Under the pieces are notes generated by a model. That model did no database searches, was not told where the DNA came from, and worked only from the letters and a program-made list of their open reading frames with translations. Below are positions 16,939 to 24,225 of a DNA stretch of 64,000 nucleotides, piece by piece. The position numbers and the translations under genes were made by a program. The stretch covers positions 1 to 64,000 of the forward strand of contig NZ_JYOO01000019.1 of NCBI RefSeq assembly GCF_000956595.1, written 5' to 3'. This DNA is from Priestia aryabhattai B8W22 (GTDB taxonomy: Bacteria > Bacillota > Bacilli > Bacillales > Bacillaceae_H). How positions within the stretch are numbered: the stretch's first letter is position 1; the number at the start of each line of letters is the position of its first letter.

Positions 16939-16971
16939 AAACGCGTCGAAAATTGTTTTTTTGACGCGTTT
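16939..16971. promoter_or_regulatory. Inverted repeat overlapping the likely promoter of the LOV-STAS gene
   Basis: AAACGCGTC and GACGCGTTT form 9-base arms 15 bases apart. The right arm overlaps TTGACG (16961-16966), a good -35, with TTTATA (16985-16990) at an 18-base spacing. No T-run follows, so an operator is more likely than a terminator. Confidence 0.45.
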
Positions 16972-17016
16972 ATGTCACAATATTTTTATAAAAATTCCAA
17001 GGAATGAGGGAATACA

Positions 17017-17799
17017 TTGACTACACCTGAAGCTCAAGATTCAAAATGGTCCATTTTAAATAAAGCTCTTCACAGCTCACAATCTGGCATTATCGTGACG
17101 GACCCTTCTTTACCTGATAATCCAATTATTTACCTCAACCAAGGGTTTTCCCTTATGACCGGCTATAAGGAAGAAGAAGTATTAGGGGAAAATTGCCGTT
17201 TTCTACAAGGCCCTCTTACAAACCCGCACCACGTTGATGAAATTCGCAGCGCTATTAGCCGCAATCAGTCAGTTTCTGTTACGCTTGTGAATTATCGAAA
17301 AGACGGCTCTTTTTTTCATAATCAGCTAACGATTGACCCAACGTACGTCGAAGAAGAAGATAAATACTACTTTATCGGTGTTCAAAAAGACGTAACCATA
17401 GAAATTACAGCCCAAGAACAGCTTCAGCAAGCTTTAGAAGAAGTGGAAAGACTATCCACTCCTATCGTGCCAATAGAAGAAGGAATCTCCGTTCTTCCAT
17501 TAATCGGAACGTTAAACGAACGGCGTATAGAAATGCTATTTAACAGCTTCACCTCGCATAATACAACCAGCAAAGATCGTTATTTAATCCTAGACGTATC
17601 AGGGTTAGCGCAATTTAATGATTCATTCGGCCGTGATATTCTTAATATTTACAATTGGCTGAAGCTTATGGGGACTCAGCTTGTTTTAACGGGAATTTCC
17701 CCTAACATGGCCATACATATGAGCACTATAGAAGATGATATGTCCTTTATTTTAGTCTATCAAAGCATTAAAGATGCCTTACCGAAGCTAAAGCTATAA
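17017..17799 (+). CDS. ytvA: Blue-light photoreceptor, LOV-STAS (YtvA-type)
   Basis: A 260-residue protein, the size of B. subtilis YtvA (261). The LOV/PAS domain (about 12-125) carries GENCRFLQG with Cys60 as the flavin-adduct cysteine, followed by the NYRKDGSFFHNQL and FIGVQKDVT blocks. The J-alpha linker (126-148) leads to an RsbR-type STAS domain (about 150-258). YtvA joins stressosomes and activates sigma-B in blue light. At the first RsbR phosphosite position there is Glu168 instead of Thr, and the second falls at Asp202/Ser203, so the protein is probably not an RsbT substrate. The start is TTG with GGAATGAGGG upstream. Confidence 0.93.
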   Translation: MTTPEAQDSKWSILNKALHSSQSGIIVTDPSLPDNPIIYLNQGFSLMTGYKEEEVLGENCRFLQGPLTNPHHVDEIRSAISRNQSVSVTLVNYRKDGSFFHNQLTIDPTYVEEEDKYYFIGVQKDVTIEITAQEQLQQALEEVERLSTPIVPIEEGISVLPLIGTLNERRIEMLFNSFTSHNTTSKDRYLILDVSGLAQFNDSFGRDILNIYNWLKLMGTQLVLTGISPNMAIHMSTIEDDMSFILVYQSIKDALPKLKL

Positions 17800-17860
17800 G
17801 CACAAGAAGTGGTTCTTTATGAAAAATAGGTAAAATGCATGAATAAGCTAGTTAAAAAAT

Positions 17861-17906
17861 GTTTATTTTTTAATAAATTGGGTTTGAGATTATACAGTTA
17901 GGGAAA
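17861..17906 (+). promoter_or_regulatory. Sigma-B-type promoter(s) upstream of the RsbR-type gene
   Basis: GTTTGA (17882-17887), 13 bases, GGGAAA (17901-17906) closely fits the sigma-B consensus GTTTAA-N12-15-GGGWAW. An overlapping weaker copy is GTTTAT (17861-17866), 13 bases, GGGTTT (17880-17885). Both point toward the RsbR-type gene at 18038. Confidence 0.6.
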
Positions 17907-17953
17907 ACAAGGCGTATAGGAAAATAAATGCGCTTCATAATGGATTTATTTAT

Positions 17954-17986
17954 AAGCATCCTCACTCTAGATCAGGGGATGCTTTT
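17954..17986 (+). terminator. Hairpin/terminator between the sigma-B site and the RsbR-type gene
   Basis: AAGCATCC / GGATGCTT stem with a 15-base loop and a short T-run. It may end the LOV-STAS transcript, but it lies downstream of the sigma-B-type promoter, so it would sit in the RsbR leader. Confidence 0.65.
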
Positions 17987-18037
17987 ATGCCTTTATTTAT
18001 AAAACAATTAGACTATACATATGTAAGGAGAGTCTTC

Positions 18038-18871
18038 ATGCATAGAAATCAGGACTTATATCATTTTTTTAAAGAACATTCTCTTCAATTAACTGAAGAC
18101 TGGTACGACCAGCTCGACGATGAAAATGAGTTCTCCGTGTATTCGAGTAAAAATCCAGCAATTGTGAAAGAACTGAAGCAGCAAAATCAAGATTATTTTC
18201 AGCATTTATTTGACGTATTTATAAAGGATGAGGAATACTTTTTTTCAGATTTCCAACAGTGGTCGGTCGAACTTGCACGTGATCCAAAGCATTTAAGTAC
18301 GCCTCTTCACTTTATCGTTCGAGAATATTTTAATTCACAAAGAATTGTCGTTAATTACTTAAAGAAGTTTATCTCTTTGCATTCAGGAGAGGTAAGCGTA
18401 GATAAGATGTTTATGTGGTACGACATTATTGTTAAAGCGTTTGATTTATCTATTTACATCTTTATCCAAGAATATCATAAAAATACGCAAGAACAGCTGA
18501 ACGCTCAGAAAGAGTTAATTAATGAATTAAGTTCTCCTGTCATCATGCTTCAAAACAAAGTTGCACTTCTGCCTCTTGTCGGGGATATTGGAACGGTCAA
18601 AAGTCAGTTTATTTTAGAAAATACGCTTCAGCAATGCTCGGAAAAAGACGTTGAACATTTATGTATTGACCTGCTCGGTGTAGCTACGATTGACACGATG
18701 ATGGCACAAGAGATTTTTAATTTGGTAAAAGCTCTTCGTTTAATTGGGGTGCAAACAACTTTATCTGGAATTCGACCGGAAATTTCTCAAACTGCAATTC
18801 GCTTAGGGCTTTCATTTGAACATGTTAAAACTACTTCTTCCCTCGCACAGGCGCTTAATTCTATTAGTTAA
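18038..18871 (+). CDS. RsbR-type stressosome protein
   Basis: A 277-residue protein. The N-terminal domain (about 1-145) is all-helical, like the non-heme globin fold of RsbR paralogues; a helical linker (146-165) precedes a STAS domain (about 166-275). LLPLVGDIGT has Thr186, and VATIDTMMA has Thr220, the two positions phosphorylated by RsbT in RsbRA, with the same 34-residue spacing. RsbR paralogues build the stressosome core with RsbS and release RsbT to activate sigma-B. ATG at 18038 has TAAGGAG eight bases upstream; an upstream ATG overlaps the terminator and is rejected. Confidence 0.9.
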   Translation: MHRNQDLYHFFKEHSLQLTEDWYDQLDDENEFSVYSSKNPAIVKELKQQNQDYFQHLFDVFIKDEEYFFSDFQQWSVELARDPKHLSTPLHFIVREYFNSQRIVVNYLKKFISLHSGEVSVDKMFMWYDIIVKAFDLSIYIFIQEYHKNTQEQLNAQKELINELSSPVIMLQNKVALLPLVGDIGTVKSQFILENTLQQCSEKDVEHLCIDLLGVATIDTMMAQEIFNLVKALRLIGVQTTLSGIRPEISQTAIRLGLSFEHVKTTSSLAQALNSIS

Positions 18872-18872
18872 G

Positions 18873-18908
18873 CATATGACTCTCTATTACAGCATAGAGA
18901 GTCATATC
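18873..18908. terminator. Bidirectional terminator
   Basis: CATATGACTCTCTAT with its near-complete complement lies between convergent genes. The T-run is poor. Confidence 0.7.
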
Positions 18909-19384
18909 TATGGCGTTTCAAATTTTACCGGTGTATAGTAGACACGCCCGATTAGCTTTTTTCCTTTGTTATCTTTCCAGTCCGCTACGAGTATATACCG
19001 ATCGCTGCGAGAGGTAGAATCTACTGTAATAGCGGATGTTTTTTTTATGTCCTTTTTTTCTACTACGTTTTCATAAATAGACTGATTGCGAATTTGTTTG
19101 TAATAAAGCGCATTAGGTTTTTTACCGTCTATTTCAATGGACACTTGACCACCTTGAGAGACGGGAATACTATCTTTCATAACAATTTGTCTAAAATTTT
19201 GTCGTTCGCCAAAATCAGCTTCACATTCGGTCCAGCAAAAAAAGAAAGGCTTGATGATGGCTTCTTTGCCTTCCGCTCTTATTTTTATAGCGGGTGGATA
19301 CGGATCTTCAAGCGTTTCAGCTGTAGGAACCTGACATGCGGTTAATGAAAACAAACTAAATAGGATAACCACCACTTTTTTCAT
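18908..19384 (-). CDS. Putative lipoprotein, 158 aa
   Basis: The N-terminus MKKVVVILFSLFSLTAC is a lipoprotein signal with an LTAC lipobox (Cys17), so the protein is expected to be anchored to the outer face of the membrane. The mature part is beta-rich, with a central FFFCWTECEADFGE segment containing two further cysteines. ATG at 19384 follows AGGGAGG; the longer upstream frame is not supported. Function unknown. It converges with the RsbR-type gene. Confidence 0.75.
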   Translation of the reverse strand: MKKVVVILFSLFSLTACQVPTAETLEDPYPPAIKIRAEGKEAIIKPFFFCWTECEADFGERQNFRQIVMKDSIPVSQGGQVSIEIDGKKPNALYYKQIRNQSIYENVVEKKDIKKTSAITVDSTSRSDRYILVADWKDNKGKKLIGRVYYTPVKFETP

Positions 19385-19482
19385 ACTATGTCCTCCCTTT
19401 TTGTAAACGTGGTGCACGTAAGTGAGTGGGTGCATAGTATACTCTTTCGCCTGCCACCAAAAGATTCCTTTTATAATCAACA

Positions 19483-19520
19483 AAAAAAACAGCCGCCTAT
19501 TTGTTTAGACAGCTGTTTTG
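19483..19520 (-). terminator. Probable terminator
   Basis: AAAACAGC / GCTGTTTT arms around a long loop, just after the 158-aa anchored-protein gene. Confidence 0.6.
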
Positions 19521-19522
19521 TT

Positions 19523-19999
19523 CTATTTACTTAGCATGCTTATTTCTTTTTTCATATCTTTTTCTACATATTCCATTAAATCAGATACGTAGGTTTGAAG
19601 CGGTTTTGTTGCGTCTTTGTGATCATTCATCGTTAATTCATAAATGCTATCGATATTATCAATCATCAGTTCCATATCATCGATGACGCCCGTATGCTTA
19701 TACATCGTTTTCATCGTAGGATCAAGGGAAGCTAATTCATTATATTCATAGTTTATTGTATTTGAAATATCATCGAGTTCATTGATAAATTGCTTTTTGG
19801 TTTTTTTTTCGGCCATAAGCTGATTATACTCTTTAAAAGCAGTTTGAAGGTTTTTCTGAGAGGCAGTCAATACTTTCAGCTGTTCTCGTCCTAAATAATA
19901 ATCATAAATACTAGTAACAGTAAAGTATCCCCCAAATGTGAGCGCGATTCCAACAACCAAACCTATCCAAAACGTGCTCGTTTTAAAAAAATGTTTCAT
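19523..19999 (-). CDS. Membrane-anchored coiled-coil protein, 158 aa
   Basis: One N-terminal membrane segment (about 10-32, FWIGLVVGIALTFGGYFTV) is followed by a long helical extracellular part rich in Glu, Asn and Lys, likely a coiled coil (about 45-158). A signal anchor is more likely than a cleaved signal. The ribosome binding site AAAGGAG precedes the ATG. No named family is recognised. The neighbouring lipoprotein gene is on the same strand and both products are predicted to lie at the cell surface. Confidence 0.7.
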   Translation of the reverse strand: MKHFFKTSTFWIGLVVGIALTFGGYFTVTSIYDYYLGREQLKVLTASQKNLQTAFKEYNQLMAEKKTKKQFINELDDISNTINYEYNELASLDPTMKTMYKHTGVIDDMELMIDNIDSIYELTMNDHKDATKPLQTYVSDLMEYVEKDMKKEISMLSK

Positions 20000-20141
20000 A
20001 ATGACTCCTTTTATCTGTGTTCTATGTACAACACTAGCTCATGCTGCTGCTTTGTCCTAGGATACACCAAAAACGAAGTGGAAGCTACACTTTTTTAAAA
20101 TTTTGTCGAATTTTGTCTCTTATTTCACAAGCTGCAGCTTA

Positions 20142-20906
20142 TTATTTTCCATCTCTATTTCTCCGTCTGTATACATCAAATTCGTTAACCGCTGTAAAAC
20201 CAAGTTTTTCATAGGCTGGCTTTCCTGCACTTGTAGCATGCAAGATACACGTATCTGCCTGTTTTTTTGCTTCAGTAAGAACTTCCTTCAAATATGCGGT
20301 GGCCAGGCCTTTTCTCCTCATATGTCTAGCTGTAGTGATACAGTACAAACCCGCTGTACCGTCATAAAAAAAGAGAGACCCAGCTACAGCTGGCCGGTTG
20401 TGATAAAGACCCAAATATAAGTGATATTGGTCAGTGTGCTGCATAAGCTCCCTAAACCTTTCAAGAAAGTCAGCTTGATATTCTTTTGGTTTTTGATAGC
20501 CGTCTATGTATACCGTAATCCATTCTTTCAATTCAGCTTCTGTGTGCACTCGCTTACATTGAAACCCTTCTACTCCTGTGTGTACGTATTCTTTTTCTTG
20601 AATGTGCTGAATCATTCCGATCCATTTTTCATAAGGAACAAATCCATTTTTATGAAGAACTGGCCCAAGGTTATCATATGAAGATGGACCAACAATCCAT
20701 AGAGGTTCTTCCCCTTCCGAAGAGCATATCCCTAACGCAGGCTCAATATGACGGGTTCCTGCATATATCCCCCGATTGTAAGGAGATGCAGAAATCCATT
20801 TCATTTCTGGTGTATCCACCTTCACAGATTTCTTCGTATGCTGAAAATACATCCAGTGCTGAATCAAGTGCTGTTCTACTACATCGCTTTGATTTTTTAT
20901 TTTCAC
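20142..20906 (-). CDS. GNAT-family N-acetyltransferase, 254 aa
   Basis: The GNAT fold occupies the C-terminal half (about 115-250). Motif A is LYCITTARHMRRKGLATAYL, with the pyrophosphate loop RRKGLA (about 207-212), and the Tyr of AYEKLGF (about 234-240) is in the usual motif B position. The N-terminal half (1-110) is a divergent GNAT-like region, as in the larger two-lobed acetyltransferases. Substrate unknown. GAAAGGAGA precedes the start. Confidence 0.85.
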   Translation of the reverse strand: MKIKNQSDVVEQHLIQHWMYFQHTKKSVKVDTPEMKWISASPYNRGIYAGTRHIEPALGICSSEGEEPLWIVGPSSYDNLGPVLHKNGFVPYEKWIGMIQHIQEKEYVHTGVEGFQCKRVHTEAELKEWITVYIDGYQKPKEYQADFLERFRELMQHTDQYHLYLGLYHNRPAVAGSLFFYDGTAGLYCITTARHMRRKGLATAYLKEVLTEAKKQADTCILHATSAGKPAYEKLGFTAVNEFDVYRRRNRDGK

Positions 20907-21102
20907 TTCATGTCTCCTTTCTCTTCTAAACTATGTTTCTTTTTCTATTATATACTAGTTAGTCTATTTTCTATGACTCTATCGCAGTTCGTAAATTTTT
21001 TTCAAGTTTTTTTATTTTTTTTGTTATTCTACGAATAGTTTTCTTTTAAGTGGGGTACTAACCTATATAAGCAATACATCATTAAAAAGGAGGATGATAT
21101 TT

Positions 21103-21366
21103 ATGTCATTTTTATGGGCACTTATTGTAGGTGGTATTATTGGGTGGCTTGCCGGATTAATTACGGGAAGAGACGTTCCGGGAGGTATTATTGGTAACAT
21201 TATTGCCGGTTTTATAGGTTCTTGGTTAGGTTCAGCTATCTTTGGAAGTTTCGGACCAGTTGTAGGTGGATTTGCTATTATTCCTGCTATTATCGGATCA
21301 ATCATTTTAGTGTTAATCGTAAGTTTCATTATGAGAAAAATGCGTGGTAATCATAAACATGCATAA
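21103..21366 (+). CDS. GlsB/YeaQ/YmgE-family small membrane stress protein (copy 1)
   Basis: An 87-residue protein with three hydrophobic segments and the family glycine pattern: GGIIGWLAGLITGRDVPGGIIGNI, then GSWLGSAIFG. It ends in a basic tail, RKMRGNHKHA. The family is linked to general stress and envelope functions; B. subtilis YwzA belongs to it. ATG at 21103 has AAAGGAGG at a good spacing, while an ATG nine bases earlier overlaps that site. A close paralogue is at 22920. Confidence 0.88.
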   Translation: MSFLWALIVGGIIGWLAGLITGRDVPGGIIGNIIAGFIGSWLGSAIFGSFGPVVGGFAIIPAIIGSIILVLIVSFIMRKMRGNHKHA

Positions 21367-21382
21367 TAAATTATTATATTAG

Positions 21383-21419
21383 AAAAAGAACCTCTGTTGA
21401 AAAAGAGGTTCTTTTTTTA
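21383..21419 (+). terminator. Intrinsic terminator
   Basis: AAAAAGAACCTCT / AGAGGTTCTTTTT stem with a T-run. Confidence 0.9.
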
Positions 21420-21524
21420 TATGAAAAATTCTTAAAATTTACTATTTTTAATTTCATAATATTGAAAAATAAACCTATTAATGTTAATTTAACCGTAATC
21501 ACTATAGAAAAAAGAGGAATTAAC

Positions 21525-21710
21525 ATGCTGCTTTCAACCCACTCAAAAGACAAATCCATGTACCAAATACTAATAGAAGAAATCGAACAGACACGAACGT
21601 TAATGATTCAAACGGCTGTCCGTGAAGGAATGACAAGTCCTAACACACTCCAAGTTAGTCAATCATTAGATGCTTTGTTAAATAAACTTCAAATTTTCTT
21701 CTACCAATAA
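21525..21710 (+). CDS. Spo0E-like aspartyl-phosphate phosphatase
   Basis: A 61-residue two-helix protein of the Spo0E family, with the signature SQSLDALLNKLQ (about 46-57) after helix 1, IEEIEQTRTLM. Family members dephosphorylate Spo0A~P and delay sporulation. ATG at 21525 has AAAGAGGA upstream. It lies inside the stress island, between a GlsB-type gene and an RsbR-type gene, linking stress and sporulation genes by position. Confidence 0.85.
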   Translation: MLLSTHSKDKSMYQILIEEIEQTRTLMIQTAVREGMTSPNTLQVSQSLDALLNKLQIFFYQ

Positions 21711-21746
21711 AATCCCATGAATATATAACCATATCATGGGATTTTG
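21710..21746. terminator. Bidirectional terminator
   Basis: AAAATCCCATGA / TCATGGGATTTT stem between the Spo0E-like gene and the convergent RsbR-type gene. Confidence 0.9.
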
Positions 21747-21753
21747 TTTTATA

Positions 21754-22569
21754 TTAGTCCGCTTGATTAACATATTCCACTGCTTGGTGAAGGCTACTGA
21801 AAGTCGTAATATCAGCCAAATCTAATCCTAAGTTCACCATCGTCTGAGCAATTTCAGCACGGATACCGCTTAAAACCACTTGAATTCCTAATAATCTTAA
21901 AGCACCGATTACTTTAAAAATTTGGTCCGCTACCATTGTATCAATAATTGGAACCGCATATAAATCAATAATCAACCAATTTAGCTTGTACTCGCTGCCG
22001 TGCTGAAGGGCATTTTCCATTAAAATTTGAGCCCGATTTGTATCTAAATCGCCAACAAGAGGAATCACGCCAATTTCTTTCGTAATGCGTACTACAGGAA
22101 TTGAAAGTTCATCAATTGCATAGCGAGCCGATTGGATTTTGTTTGCAAAGTCGGTCATATATGATTTACTAACCCAGTGCACGGCCTTATCCACTACTAA
22201 GTTGAAACGAGAAATAACTTGATAGAAGGCATCAAACGTAAATGTTTCAGCTTTTGCTTCTTCTTTAATAATTTCCCCGATAATATTTCGGTAATAGCTG
22301 ATTTCTTCTAATGCGACATCCAACGGAAGCTGAAGGACAACGAGTAAATTCGCTACTTCTCTTCCCCATTCCTCAAGCACTTCAAAGTTTTTCGTATCAT
22401 TTGTTGATACAGAATCAGCGTATATTTGAATTAAATGAACGCGCCACGGTTCTAACTGTTGTTGAATATCTTTGTCTTCATATTGTTTTTGTTTTGAGAA
22501 CTCTTCTTTTTTTTCTAGAATTAAATTCGTAATGTGTTTAAGCTTTTTATCTAATAATAATGACTCCAT
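21754..22569 (-). CDS. RsbR-type stressosome protein (second copy)
   Basis: A 271-residue RsbR-type protein with a helical N-terminal sensor-like domain (about 1-135), a linker helix, and a STAS domain (about 155-268). VIPLVGDLDT gives Thr177 and VPIIDTMVAD gives Thr211, 34 apart, matching the two RsbRA phosphosites. LRLLGIQVVLSGIRAEIAQT is the STAS helix region. It is closer to RsbRA-type sequences in these blocks than the copy at 18038. GGGAG precedes the ATG. I see no convincing sigma-B promoter upstream. Confidence 0.9.
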   Translation of the reverse strand: MESLLLDKKLKHITNLILEKKEEFSKQKQYEDKDIQQQLEPWRVHLIQIYADSVSTNDTKNFEVLEEWGREVANLLVVLQLPLDVALEEISYYRNIIGEIIKEEAKAETFTFDAFYQVISRFNLVVDKAVHWVSKSYMTDFANKIQSARYAIDELSIPVVRITKEIGVIPLVGDLDTNRAQILMENALQHGSEYKLNWLIIDLYAVPIIDTMVADQIFKVIGALRLLGIQVVLSGIRAEIAQTMVNLGLDLADITTFSSLHQAVEYVNQAD

Positions 22570-22869
22570 ATTGTTCTCCCGTTAAGAATTTGTTTACTTA
22601 AAATGATATCACATATACCGTTAAAAAAAGTAAAACTAAGGGAAAAAGCTTTTAAAAATGAACCAGATGTCCCCTTTTGCGAATAGAATGAGCTAAATTG
22701 AATCTAAAACGTACATAAGCTGAACTTCTCTCCTTCATTTTATCGTTACTTTCGCAGTGAATTCTCATACATAACTCTTCAATTTAATGTTGGGCTATCT
22801 TAGCATATATGATAAATAGATGAAAAAATGTAAAAGGGTTTGCAGCAAGGATGTCGCATGACAACGTGT
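22570..22869. other. Intergenic region between RsbR-type gene and GlsB copy 2
   Basis: AT-rich divergent region. No gene, RNA or clear repeat is seen. The leader of the minus-strand RsbR-type gene is on the left side. Confidence 0.4.
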
Positions 22870-22894
22870 GTTTTAGGAAAGACTGAAAAGGAAT
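22870..22894 (+). promoter_or_regulatory. Sigma-B-type promoter of GlsB copy 2
   Basis: GTTTTA (22870-22875), 13 bases, AGGAAT (22889-22894): each hexamer is one base from the sigma-B consensus GTTTAA and GGGWAW. It lies 26 nt before the start codon, with AAAAGGAGG in between. Confidence 0.5.
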
Positions 22895-22919
22895 TCCCTA
22901 TAAAAAGGAGGTTAGATAT

Positions 22920-23189
22920 ATGTCATTTATTTGGACGCTTATTGTTGGAGGACTTATCGGCTGGCTTGCTGGTGCGTTAACAGGACGAGATGTTCCAGGT
23001 GGAATTATCGGAAACATCATTGCTGGTTTCATTGGAGCATGGTTAGGCTCTCTAATTTTTGGAGATTTCGGTCCAGAGATCGGCGGATTCGCAATTGTTC
23101 CTGCTATTATTGGTGCTGTTATTTTAGTTTTAATTGTGAGTTTTGTTTTACGCAAAATGCGCGGAAATAATAATCATCGACACGCCTAA
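22920..23189 (+). CDS. GlsB/YeaQ/YmgE-family small membrane stress protein (copy 2)
   Basis: An 89-residue paralogue of the protein at 21103, nearly identical in the GRDVPGGIIGNIIAGFIG block and with the same basic, His-containing tail (RKMRGNNNHRHA). Three membrane segments. The two copies flank the Spo0E-like and RsbR-type genes. A sigma-B-type promoter and an AAAAGGAGG site precede it. Confidence 0.88.
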   Translation: MSFIWTLIVGGLIGWLAGALTGRDVPGGIIGNIIAGFIGAWLGSLIFGDFGPEIGGFAIVPAIIGAVILVLIVSFVLRKMRGNNNHRHA

Positions 23190-23192
23190 ATA

Positions 23193-23226
23193 AAAAAGAG
23201 AAATCAGCGTCTTGATTTCTCTTTTT
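23193..23226 (+). terminator. Intrinsic terminator
   Basis: AAAAAGAGAAATCA / TGATTTCTCTTTTT stem. Confidence 0.9.
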
Positions 23227-23335
23227 CCCTTATTTCTTATGGAAAAATGTTTTAACAACGGACCTACCTGTAAGTGTAATTCTTTGTTGCTACATTTAAA
23301 AAATTGCTGCTTGTCACCTCTCCCATTTAATACTT

Positions 23336-23446
23336 CTACACCCTCATGTCAAGCGCGTTAGCAATAAACAGCTCTGTGCCTTCGAGATCATCAAGTATAT
23401 CGGTGAAGATAGCTTCCATATGAATAAGTGCAGTTTTAGCATTCAT
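23336..23446 (-). CDS. Doubtful 36-aa ORF
   Basis: The frame encodes an acidic, helix-like peptide (MNAKTALIHMEAIFTDILDD and on). The composition is protein-like, but no ribosome binding site is visible before the ATG. It follows the lipoprotein gene at 23471 on the same strand by about 25 nt, so it may be a downstream cistron or a remnant. Confidence 0.22.
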   Translation of the reverse strand: MNAKTALIHMEAIFTDILDDLEGTELFIANALDMRV

Positions 23447-23470
23447 TGGACACTGTTTTATAGCTGTTTT

Positions 23471-23887
23471 CTATTTCGGCTCTACTAATTCAATAAATGA
23501 CCTTGCTTGTTTGCCCTTTAACTGTGCGTAGTGTGTATCTGTAGCTAATTCAACGGTTTCGTTTTCTAAGTTGACCCACATCCGATAAGATTGCACCTTT
23601 ATATCCTTTTTTGTTTCCGCCGGTTCAAAGTGAAGAATGTAGTTAGGTTTTCGAATCATTTCAGCTTTTTCTTCTCTCCATGATACATCTTTTAACCACT
23701 GCTGCACTTTCTGCACTTGATTTTGGTCTTTCATTTTAACCGCATGGCCATATTGATTATCGGCTATGTATTTTTCGATTACGAGCTTTTGATCAACAGT
23801 ACCGCTTGAAGCACTGCTTTGCTGACATCCTGTTATCACCCAACAAATAGCAATGAGAACAACTAATCCAGACCATACTTTTTTCAT
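23471..23887 (-). CDS. Putative lipoprotein, 138 aa
   Basis: The signal MKKVWSGLVVLIAICWVITGC has an ITGC lipobox (Cys21). The mature domain is about 115 residues, mixed alpha/beta, ending FIELVEPK. It is predicted to be membrane-anchored outside the cell. AAAGGTAG precedes the ATG. No named family recognised; nothing in the neighbours defines its role. Confidence 0.75.
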   Translation of the reverse strand: MKKVWSGLVVLIAICWVITGCQQSSASSGTVDQKLVIEKYIADNQYGHAVKMKDQNQVQKVQQWLKDVSWREEKAEMIRKPNYILHFEPAETKKDIKVQSYRMWVNLENETVELATDTHYAQLKGKQARSFIELVEPK

Positions 23888-24012
23888 TTACATCTACCTT
23901 TCTTTTTGTAATTGAAATGAGATGTTCTTGCTGAATGATGCTACCAGCTGCTCGTTTTTAAATCTCTTTTTGCATTCTCTTTTCCTCATATAAATCCCTG
24001 CTTCATTTGCTC

Positions 24013-24045
24013 AAAAAAACTGAATCCCCGAAAGGATCCAGTTTT
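24013..24045 (-). terminator. Terminator of the merR-clpP-like operon
   Basis: On the minus strand ACTGGATCC / GGATTCAGT (one G-T pair) is followed by seven Ts, 4-36 nt after the 54-aa ORF. Confidence 0.8.
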
Positions 24046-24048
24046 TCG

Positions 24049-24213
24049 TTAAGATTCGACATCTTCTATGACATGAACAGCGCGAATAGCGGTGTTTACT
24101 TTTGTATGTTGAACGCGCTCTTTTGCTTCCTGTATCGTCATTGCTTCTACTTCTTGGTAATAAATCACGTTTCCCCATTCATATTCTACTGAATAACGAT
24201 TTGACTTTTCCAC
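24049..24213 (-). CDS. 54-aa protein downstream of the ClpP fusion gene
   Basis: A GTG-initiated frame encodes a small soluble protein (starting MEKSNRYSVEYEWGNVIYYQ, ending VIEDVES). AAGGAGG lies 7 nt before the GTG, and the frame starts 12 nt after the ClpP-like stop codon and ends at a terminator. The strong site and position make it a credible third cistron. It has a short beta-like N-terminus and a helical EVEAMTIQEAKERVQ segment. No family recognised; an adaptor or substrate role is speculation. Confidence 0.65.
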   Translation of the reverse strand: MEKSNRYSVEYEWGNVIYYQEVEAMTIQEAKERVQHTKVNTAIRAVHVIEDVES

Positions 24214-24225
24214 ACGTCATCCTCC

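Noticed and set aside
17954-17986. Riboswitch in front of the RsbR-type gene
   Set aside because: Only a single simple hairpin is seen, with no conserved aptamer-like elements; I call it a terminator or leader hairpin.
21020-21060. Sigma-B promoter for the first GlsB/YeaQ gene
   Set aside because: GTTTTC and GGGTAC are present, but the spacer is only 9 bases, too short for sigma-B.
22580-22640. Sigma-B promoter for the second RsbR-type gene
   Set aside because: GTTTTA and CGGTAT on the minus strand are only 10 bases apart.
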